Below, in pieces: positions 56,154-64,000 of a DNA stretch of 64,000 nucleotides (position 1 is its first letter; each line of letters opens with the position of its first letter). The position numbers and the translations under genes were made by a program. A model generated the notes under the pieces. The model did no database searches. It was not told the origin of the DNA and saw only the letters and a list, made by a program, of their open reading frames with translations. The DNA is from Allolobophora icterica (Eukaryota > Annelida > Clitellata > Crassiclitellata > Lumbricidae). Location of the stretch: positions 4,266,898-4,330,897 of the forward strand of contig OY744616.1 of assembly GCA_963556255.1 (NCBI GenBank), written 5' to 3'.

Positions 56154-56208
<55 letters not shown>
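56095..56208. repeat. (TA)n with TG/CA interruptions
   Basis: About 110 bp of TATA interspersed with TGTGTA and CACA. Confidence 0.92.
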
Positions 56209-56210
<2 letters not shown>

Positions 56211-56394
56211 TTACCCGCTTGTTCAAAGCTCTTATTACGCAGCAACCAAATCTACTTAAGTCGTATCGTCTCTGGAAGAGTTTTTCTACGAAGCTGTTAT
56301 AGCAGACAGCGAATGAGAGATCTTCCTCTGAATTCTGAAAATTCTCACTTCCCTTCATCAACCTCGCCTCTCACACACCGACATCTGCATCAAG

Positions 56395-56875
56395 CTCCTC
56401 TATGTCAATTTCAGTTGTAAATGTAATTGCAAATATAATTGTAATTGCAATTATAATTGCAATTACAATCTGACATCGATAAAGGGCCACTTCAGGAAAG
56501 AATTCACCAATGGAGCTCCCGACTCAAACCAGTAGAATCCTTATCCAATAATACAGACTCGAGGCGCTTTTAAACTGTGGAAGAGACAAACTGAGAAGCT
56601 CTAGAGAAAGGCTTTCCATTCAAACTGGAATCTCACCTCTTCCATGAATTCCTACCCTGGTCCATCCACTCATCCGCCTTCCAATCTCTCTCTTCCTCAC
56701 TCCTCAGCAAACCCCCTCCTCCCCCCACCCGACGTAGCAGCTCCTTTACCTCCTCTCTCGGATCTTGTGACAAAAAGATTTCGTTCTCCACTTGGTTTCT
56801 CGTGACAACCTTTCAGACGCGACGCAGCGCTTGTGAATAACCCTGCCGGCTTGCTAGGCGGAAGTCTATGTTGGA
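56395..56875 (+). pseudogene. LINE fragments: mixed 3' end and family B C-terminus
   Basis: 56,470-56,540 carries the 'gggccacttcaggaaag' repeat end shared with 5,470 and 19,095. From about 56,600 the plus strand reads KAFHSKLESHLFHEF (RT C-terminus) followed by 'gacgcgacgcagcgcttg', 'aataaccctgccgg' of the family B 3' UTR. Confidence 0.55.
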
Positions 56876-57066
56876 ACCATATCTTCTCCCATATAGGTCC
56901 CATCTGTCAGAATTTTCATGGGCATTAGATAGGTAGGTAAGTAAGCAAGACTACTTACTCATGCAATGCGCATGAAAAGTCTTGCAGAGAAGCTGCATGG
57001 TACACTGTTCTTAACTGTAATGGCTCCAAATGAAACTCGTATTTATATATATATATATATTATATG

Positions 57067-57212
57067 CAGTGGTGTAGTCCTAAAAAATGAAGTGGGGGAA
57101 CGCCTGGAAATTGAAGTAGCAACTGTAGCAAAAAGTGCAATCTTTGGTAGGTAAGTATGGAAAAAAGTGGGGGAACGGCGTTCCCCCGCGTTCCCGCCCC
57201 ACTACACCACTG
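57067..57212. mobile_element. hAT-type MITE, 146 bp, perfect 8-bp TSD
   Basis: Ends CAGTGGTGTAGTCC / ACTACACCACTG. Direct repeat 'attatatg' at 57,059-57,066 and 57,213-57,220. Non-coding. Confidence 0.92.
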
Positions 57213-57283
57213 ATTATATGTTTACTAAGCTATCTTAGCTACCTGCGGATCTAATATACACGCTGTTTGTGCAACTGTTAATG

Positions 57284-58230
57284 CAGGGGTGGGCAAACTA
57301 CGGCCCGCGGGCCGGATCCGGCCCGCCAACACATTTTATCCGGCCCCCACAATTCCCCAGAATTTTTTTTAAAATTCAGACTGCGAGAAGTTTTCTTCGT
57401 TTTACTCACGTGGCGCTGCTCTCTTACGTACTATTCCGGTCTCACCCTTTATAATAACTCTGATCTAATAACTCTCCGATCTGTCCCACTTCCCCGCAGA
57501 GGTTTATGCACATGATCTGTACGAATCCTTTCAAGTAAAGCTAATGTTGCTTTCAAAACAGATGAAATTACAAAGCTACTGACACTTTCCTACCCTCCAG
57601 TTGCAAACTGTCACAGCAAAGTCTGCAGAAAAATATAGCCTTCAGTTGTCAATTTGAAAGAAGAGTAGGGCCTACTCCAGACGATTTGTGGATTTTAAAT
57701 CAAGACTGAATTTACTTTGCTTGGCTCACATCTGACATTGACAATTAGCTCCTACAAAACTTCAGCTGGAGTTAACCGACCCACAAACTGACATTGTTCT
57801 CAAAGAGCAGCTCAAAGGATCAGACGACATTATTTTCTTCACTGAGAAAGGAACAATTCTGAAATATGCAAACTTTTGCTTTAGAAATGTTTGTGTTATT
57901 CGTATCTAGTTACATCTGTCAACTAAGATTTTCAACTATAAAGATAAACAAATCCTAGTAAAGGCCTCAGTTAACTGGTCTAAGCTTGAACTAAAACTGC
58001 GAATTGCAGTCAGTGCAATCACTCCAGATAATGGGAAACTTGTTAGCCTAATTCATGCTCACTGTTGCATACATCTCACTAGTAACAGCGAAAGTGTATT
58101 TAATATATTATAAATAAGTAAACTTTTTTTCATGTTATTCGTCATTAAAAGTTACAAATTTGTTACGCGGCCCTCCGAATTTTTTTGGTGATCAATGTGG
58201 CCCGCTGTACAAAAAGTTTGCCCACCCCTG
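57284..58230 (+). mobile_element. hAT transposon with decayed transposase, perfect 8-bp TSD
   Basis: Ends CAGGGGTGGGCAAACT / AGTTTGCCCACCCCTG, 947 bp, with 'tgttaatg' on both sides (57,276-57,283 and 58,231-58,238). The interior holds transposase debris on the plus strand: SRLNLLCLAHI, LQLELTDPQTDIVLKEQL, LRIAVSAITPD..KLVS. This resembles the C-terminal dimerisation part of the Charlie-like/GTF2IRD2-FAM200-like hAT transposases. Stops show it is dead. Confidence 0.9.
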
Positions 58231-58784
58231 TGTTAATGTATACATGATGTTTGAACTTCTCAATGTTGCCATGAGACCATTACACTAAAACGTTAAAATA
58301 ATCAAGACTTCGCTAAACAATATAAATAGATGTCTTTATTTAGACACCTTTAAAGCAGCTCTATCTGGCACTATATATTCACTACCTTTAAACGTCAATG
58401 CAATTGAAATAACTGGAACAAACTGAATTAAGCCAAACTAATTTAATCTTTATTAAAATTTATCATTTTATCGTTATTTAATTTAATCGTAATGGTTATG
58501 TCGACGTCAATGACCTTTGATCAAAGCCACAAGATGTCGACGAACTCTATATCCATCGAAGCCGATGTGTAATCGTATCGTAATCGTATTACACAATCGT
58601 AATCGTAAGACATAATGGCAATCGTATTACGATTACGTGACGGATACAGTATACTGGCGTGGTCTTCAACGCACTCTTCCGTTGCTGATAGGTTCTAGGT
58701 TTTTTCTCAGACAAGGTCTCGGTTCTCAGTCTTGGGTTTCCTAATCTTCCTTCCTCTGATGGCTGATCGTACTCTACCCAATTC

Positions 58785-58998
58785 CTCTCCAGCGGCGCAC
58801 TGCTTACCCCAACAACTCTGAAGGAGATTCGTAATATGATCTTCTCATTTCCTGATATGCAGACCTGGTTCCTGTTGCTCTTCTGAAAGACAGCTTTGAT
58901 GTCTTGCGCTCAGGTATCGCATCCATCGCTAGCCTGCAGGGCTACCTTCACGCCGTCTTCGCGCTAGACATGGTGCACCCGTTTTTAAACAACCATCA
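58785..58998 (+). pseudogene. CR1/L2-like LINE RT N-terminal fragment
   Basis: Plus strand: DLVPVALLKDSFDVL, SGIASIASLQGYLH, then MVHPFL. This is the segment just before the RT palm (family: D.IP..LLK.......I..I.N.SL..G..P...K.A.V.P.LK). The fragment stops directly before the SINE head at 59,005. Confidence 0.65.
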
Positions 58999-59002
58999 AT
59001 GT

Positions 59003-59285
59003 GCGCCATAGTGTAGTGGTTAGCGTACAAAACTGTCAATCGAGAGGTCGAGGGTTCAAATTCCCGCTAGGGTATGGCATTTCTTTCGAGGTTTATGCAT
59101 CACTGCACTAGTAGCGAACTCAGCTATATTTGAATAGGCTTACACTGAGCGCACGCTGTCGGTGGGAAGATGAAATGGCGAGGGTGAGGACTGTCCTATC
59201 GAGTCTAAGAAAGTTAAGTCGCTAAGATTTCAAACCCATGGTTGCCTCTCAGGGTTAACCTAAGTTCTTCTTCTTCTTCTTTTTT
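59003..59285 (+). repeat. tRNA-derived SINE, family 1 (copy)
   Basis: 'gcgccatagtgtagtggtta' box A, 'gagggttcaaattcccgct' box B, 'gaaatggcgagggtgagg', 'aagttaagtcgctaag', ending in a TTC-rich tail at 59,265-59,315. Confidence 0.82.
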
Positions 59286-59429
59286 CTTCCTTCTTCTTCC
59301 ATCTTCTTTCTTCGTTTTTCTTGTTCTTAAGTCAAAGCGAGGAGAGAGAGGTCCTGCGGTGACATCGACCTCACTTAACTTAGACAAATGTTGTTTGAAC
59401 TTGCTATTGGGTGAACTGGATTCAAAGAG

Positions 59430-59655
59430 ACATGCGCATTGATGATGACCTCTGAGGTCACGCACAGTTCGACAGTGCGATCTAAATCGACCTCACATAT
59501 GACGGGATCCGGAATTCGAACTCAGTCCTTGGATGAGAAGAAGAAACGCATTGTCCGCTCGACCACTATTCTACCTCATTTTATTTTTTATTCTTTGGTT
59601 TAATGACATCTCATGGTAACTCCGGCCGATAGCGTCTTACTAGACAATGGTTATA
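59430..59655 (-). repeat. tRNA-derived SINE, family 2 (copy, reverse)
   Basis: 'catgcgcattgatgatgacc', 'tctgaggtcacgcacagttc', 'gggatccggaattcgaact', 'ctacctcattttattttt' are the reverse complement of the pattern at 20,530-20,765. A partial copy of its far end lies at 60,127-60,170. Confidence 0.7.
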
Positions 59656-60204
59656 CATCCCATCAGATCATCGTTGTGATAAGGTAGCAGAGAATATAGA
59701 GTCATAAAGAAACATTTTAAAGGTGTTTAACTTACTGGCAAAGTATACATAATATGAATTAATGGTTCTTGTTCGAAATAATTAAAACAGAAAATTTAAA
59801 TTCTACTGTATGAACTATATCCACTATACATAAATAATTATTTAATTAACACATATATTGCAGTTTAACATAGAGATATCCCATAAACACATTTATGTAA
59901 AACATCGGTTGCACATTGAAGGTGGAATATATGTAGCCTACATAAACAAATACACACATATGCGCTTGAAGTCAGGGATTATATATAGAGTCAGATAAAA
60001 CTATTTTAAAGGTGTCTTCATAAAACCATTAATTTATATTGTCTAGCGAGATCTTGTGGGTGACAGGGCGCTGCAATCGGATCTTCCCTAAACAAAACAT
60101 TTGGGAATGGATTAGCGATTTTATTAATTCTTTAGTTTAACGATTTCTCATGGCAACATCGGCCGTTGACTTTTTAGTTCATTAACAATTATTGCGCAAA
60201 TAGT

Positions 60205-60345
60205 GTGCGCGTTTCGCACGCGCCCGCGCGTGTGTGTGTATATATGTGAGTGCGTGTGTGTTAGTTTGTGTGTGCGTGCGTGTGTGTGTGCGTGCGTATG
60301 TGTGTACTTGTTTGTATGTGTGTGTGCGTGTGTGTTTATGTAAAC
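60205..60345. repeat. (GT)n / (GTGCGT)n tract
   Basis: GT-rich with CGT interruptions. Confidence 0.9.
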
Positions 60346-60429
60346 ACGATCACGTGTTATACGTCTAATGCTCGACCATGTGTACATTTCCCCTCCAACT
60401 GTTCGGAGAAATGCATTACATTGCTGCGG

Positions 60430-60550
60430 TTGGTTAGTAACTGTTTAACAACACTGTATCAAAACAAAGATGATTACCGTCGACCTCCGCCTTTATCTAG
60501 GCTTGAGACTGGCACTACTAGAGCACCAACACCAGACACGTTATGACTGC
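60430..60550 (+). repeat. Family M repeat (copy)
   Basis: 'tgtttaacaacactgtatc', 'aaacaaagatgattaccgtc', 'cttgagactggcactacta'. Confidence 0.6.
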
Positions 60551-60927
60551 CAGCGTTGAAGCCATATACACATTACTGATAAGCTCTGAAAATACAAAAC
60601 TTTATAACTAAAACAAAGGGTATAATTTGGGAGATATGTCCAAAGACCACCCGTTGGCGCTCTATCAACACACCATCTGCTAGAACGACTATAAACATTT
60701 GATGGGAACTATGTGGACTAAATGTGGGTCTCAAGCGGAAATAGGTTGGTCCTCCATATGAGCATATTATGCCAGGTGTAGCTGTGAGATAGGATTACAG
60801 GAACGAAAGAACAATCACATGACAATCTCTGCTTAACCATAACCATAACCTTTCGTCTATTGTTTCCAGTAGAAACAGCAGATAACAAAAAACACAGTAA
60901 ACATTAATTATTATTATTAAAGCAGTT

Positions 60928-61150
60928 TTTTTTAGCGCCCCTTCAACATTGCCTACCCAGAGAACTCCCAGCCTAACCACGGTCGAACAACACAGTTTTG
61001 AGGACAGTAAAAAACGAAGTGAAATGACCAGTCGGTAATTAGCAGAGTGTAGTATGGGGCCCATTCCAGGTCATGGGGGCAGCCACAGAGAAGGCACGGC
61101 GCTGCTGTATGGCATCCGCGCGCGGGGAGCAATGTTGGGATACAAGAGGA
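60928..61150 (-). mobile_element. LINE family A, strongly 5'-truncated copy
   Basis: 'tagcgccccttcaacattgc', 'cctaaccacggtcga', 'cattccaggtcatgggggc', 'gctgtatggcatccgcgcg' parallel 9,027-9,220 of the longer LINE, same orientation. Confidence 0.75.
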
Positions 61151-61469
61151 AGATCCAGAAGAGACCAAGCCTCGCTTATTATGGTCGCCCATATGTATCT
61201 TGCAGTAATATAGAAAGAGAAATGGTTGTCCTATTGTTAGTCCAAGCAGAACCAGAAAAGAACAATAATGTAAAAGAGAGACAAAAATCCATAACTAGTA
61301 AAGCAGAATATCGTATAGCACATGACTCTTTCGTTCTGCTGAGAACTGTTTTAAGCTATTTCCGGATCTGCTATTAATACACTATGCGCACAGCCATCTG
61401 TGCTGATTATCCGGGGGTGGCTCGGTTAAATCACTTATTGGGAGAGGGACCGTTAACCTTTTGGCCTGC

Positions 61470-61530
61470 CATCGGTTGACGCCTTGTGGCATCAGACACC
61501 GGCGCAACAGAAGTTACTAATTACAATTAC
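61470..61530 (-). repeat. Family D repeat end (uninterrupted)
   Basis: 'cggttgacgccttgtgg', 'agacaccggcgcaacagaag', 'ttactaattacaatt'; reverse of the sequence that the MITE at 25,595 interrupts. Confidence 0.65.
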
Positions 61531-61834
61531 ATTTACAATTACAACTACAATTATCCGTCTTCCCGGCTTCTGCTGCTCCACAAACGAACTGCATGTGTGC
61601 ATTTTACCACCAGACTCGACTTAGATGCCATACGATATCGTGCATTCAGCACTCAAGGTGTGGATGACCCTGACAGGTGCAAAGCCACCAACAGGAGAAA
61701 CATGTCACCGCCAAAAAGACACCCCTAACAGAATCAAGTACGTCCACCCGTCTATATCTATCGGATAAGCAAAACATGGACGGACTTGCTTTGAGCCCGC
61801 GCTTGTCTCCTAGCCTCACGAGCTCCTCGTTCTA

Positions 61835-61948
61835 ACTCCGCCACTGTCCGTACTCTGGTAGTGCCAGTACCAAACCTGGATAAAGGTGGAAGGCGACGTC
61901 AACGCCTCTGTCAGCCATAAGGTTGTCGTTAAACACTTGAAACAACTA
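61835..61948 (-). repeat. Family M repeat (copy, reverse)
   Basis: 'aactccgccactgtccgtac', 'agtgccagtaccaaacc', 'ggcgacgtcaacgcc', 'gtcgttaaacacttg'. Confidence 0.65.
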
Positions 61949-61949
61949 C

Positions 61950-62610
61950 TATAACTCATTCTAGCAATAGGATGTCAGCGCTTTTCAGAGCAGGAATGAA
62001 AGATCAGCCATCGTTTAACTTAAAACAAATAATAAAAGTGCTCTTTTTATACCAGACACGTCGTTATGCCTAGAAGCGTTCTGGCCACACTAGTCTCTAC
62101 TCTTATCGGCCATCACTTTCAAAACGACTGTAACGCAGAAGTGGAGCAGATGACGAAGGAATCTCGCTGATAACAACAATTCCCCGATGTTTACATAAGG
62201 CGCTGACCGCCGCAATGGAACCGCAGCACCTGCTTCTCCAATCCATCCGTCACGTATACAGGTCGAAAAGATCGGCTCTCGTTCTACCCAGGACTACGCA
62301 GAGGAAGCCTACTTTTAGGCTTTTATAGAACGTTCCGTACCGCCGGTGTTTCGATGGGGGGGGGGGAGGGGTATGTTTTACGAGCGGATAGATTTCGGCG
62401 AATAGATTGCACAAATTATCCAGGATATTGTTTTTCGGATTGTGGAAGGCTTCTGTAACGTACTGTTTAGGTTACGTGTGGTTTTCGATGATGCAAAGGT
62501 ACCGTCAACATTTTTCGCCCGCTGTGTAGCCATGCAGGGCATTCGTTTCTCGTAAGCAATTATTTCAATGGGTTCTGAGAAAAGCTATAAAAATGACCAG
62601 AATGCTGCTT
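61950..62610. other. No recognised gene
   Basis: More GC-balanced than its surroundings, with a ten-G run near 62,357. No supported coding region on either strand. Confidence 0.4.
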
Positions 62611-62611
62611 C

Positions 62612-62958
62612 TTCGTAGGCCATTTGTCATCGTAGACTAATTAGTCCATGGATATCATTTAGGCTTTTGGATTCTTTCGTCATTTTAGACCATTTGAGAC
62701 ATCTAGTCTGCGTAGACCATTTTAGTCATTGTAGACCAATTGGTCTATGAAGATCATTTAGTCTTTTTAGACCATTTAGTCTCTGTAGATCATTTAGTCT
62801 TCGTAGAACATACCATTTAGTTTTTATGGACCATTTTATGGACCATTTTGTGGACCATTTAGTTTTTATGGGCCATTTTATGGACCATTTTGTGGACCAT
62901 TTAGTTTTTAAGGGCCATTTTATGGACCATTTTGTGGACCATTTAGTTTTTGTGTACC
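62612..62958. repeat. Minisatellite with higher-order 42-bp unit
   Basis: The left part has 15-16 bp 'gtagaccatttagtct' units. The right part has three copies of a 42-bp unit made of 'ccatttagtttttatggg' + 'ccattttatgga' + 'ccattttgtgga'. Confidence 0.85.
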
Positions 62959-63179
62959 TGCGCTCTTGTACATCGATGCGATCGCACCGTGCATTCTAAT
63001 GCATGGTACGATCATACTGAAACAGTTTTCCATTAACAATTCGTTAAATTGCACCGCATGCAGTTCAAGAAACATTTTCGAATTATCTCAATTCGCATCT
63101 GTTTAAACCTGTTATTTAGCTGCGTTAAGCGCCTTCGCGAGGTTGTTGTAAGGCCTTATACCGGTGGCTATATACATGC

Positions 63180-63565
63180 AATACAACCTCTACTTAGACA
63201 CCTTTAAAAAGTATTACATCGATCTATATATTCTTAAGTGGCGGTCAAACGCTAGTGAAAAGGATCACAAAGTGTGAGAGAAGATTATCAGGTCGACGTC
63301 AACGGCTCTGAAAACTGCAAAGCAACTCATAATAACTTTAACAGTGAATAGGACAGCGCTCAACTTAGACACCTTTAAAACGCTTGCCTACGATGCTATA
63401 TAGTCATTAGTTGCGGCCAAACATCAGTGGATGACTTTTATTTCCTCTTCTGTGGCAGCCGCAAGATGCCGTTAAGCAATGAATTATAATAACGCTCTAC
63501 TTAGACACCTTTAAAACGTTTCCCACGATACCGTATATTCATTAGTTGCGGTCAAACGTTTATGT
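63180..63565. repeat. Three AAAGGTGTCTA modules (reverse)
   Basis: 'cttagacacctttaaaa' at 63,195, 63,363 and 63,503, each followed by 'gatctatatattc', 'gatgctatatagtcattag' or 'gataccgtatattcattag' and 'ttgcggtcaaacg'-type sequence. Spacing is 168 and 140 bp. Confidence 0.6.
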
Positions 63566-64000
63566 TAAATGGAAAATTTAAAATTATAATAAAAATCTCA
63601 TGTCAGAATTTTATGTTTAATCAATAATTATTAAAGTGCATTAAATATAAAAAGTATTTGATTTAGAATCAGGGGAAATTAGAATTTTATTTTATTTTCA
63701 ATTCTATAACATATGATAAAACATTATTGTTTTTAAAATGATTACATCATTGCAAACATTTCTGTAGAATTGTTTGATTGCATTAAATGATACATTTCTA
63801 TAAAGTAGAAAAGTAGAATAAAAATATCATGTCATAATTAAAGATATTATAAACTTACAATCAATGCTATTTTATAATTTTTAGAAATACTAGATTCAGA
63901 ATCTCATTACATTATGAATGTTCATTAAGAATCTTTCCTTTAAATTAAAAAAAATTCTTGTTTATGACATTTGCTGCAAAACAATGTTTAACTTGCATCA

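Noticed and set aside
58990..59080. Functional tRNA gene
   Set aside because: A and B boxes are present but the region cannot be folded by eye into a full cloverleaf, and the same head with the same body occurs four times, which is the pattern of a SINE.

Overview
The window looks like a piece of an intron-rich animal genome, most likely a marine invertebrate and probably a deuterostome. Three things support this. There is an aminergic 7-TM receptor, an aquaporin split over at least five exons, and a nicotinic acetylcholine receptor alpha-type subunit whose internal exon sizes (45, 110, 195, 87 and 110 nt) match those I remember for vertebrate CHRNA7. An almost complete LTR retrotransposon has integrase placed before reverse transcriptase, the arrangement of the Gmr1-like Ty3/gypsy group, which was first described from deuterostomes. 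The rest is dense in CR1/L2-like and other LINE remnants, tRNA-derived SINEs, hAT-type elements with 8-bp target duplications, and very many micro- and minisatellites. The species cannot be fixed from sequence reading alone.

Layout. 1-3,050: trinucleotide, minisatellite and pyrimidine-rich repeats. 3,059-4,648 (+): a single-exon biogenic-amine-type GPCR. 4,650-11,200: LINE remnants, two minisatellites (17 bp and 27 bp), a SINE, and a 5'-truncated but open LINE reverse transcriptase (-). 14,549-31,593 (-): aquaporin exons 5 to 1, with a possible last exon at 11,412-11,479; its introns hold LINE ruins, hAT MITEs, a foldback element and long satellites. 32,000-37,700: TE graveyard (LINE tails, hAT remnant, a LINE endonuclease module lacking its RT). 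38,297-54,289 (-): nicotinic receptor exons 9 to 2; the signal-peptide exon was not found. 39,901-46,807 (+): the Gmr1-like element, inserted antisense into the last nicotinic receptor intron, inside a tetranucleotide array. 54,300-64,000: SINEs, LINE pieces, two hAT elements with perfect target duplications, and several copies of a short dispersed module.

The three host genes are unrelated in function: a monoamine receptor, a membrane channel of the water/solute type and a ligand-gated cation channel. Nothing suggests an operon or a joint pathway. The most interesting items are the reordered retrotransposon; an aquaporin whose second NPA box reads NPV and lacks the normally invariant Arg of the selectivity filter; an 11-residue tandem repeat in the nicotinic receptor M3-M4 loop; a probable GC-AG intron in the same gene; and a recurrent module (TATATAG / AAAGGTGTCTA / GCGCT) found in many places, sometimes as tandem units, which no named family explains for me.
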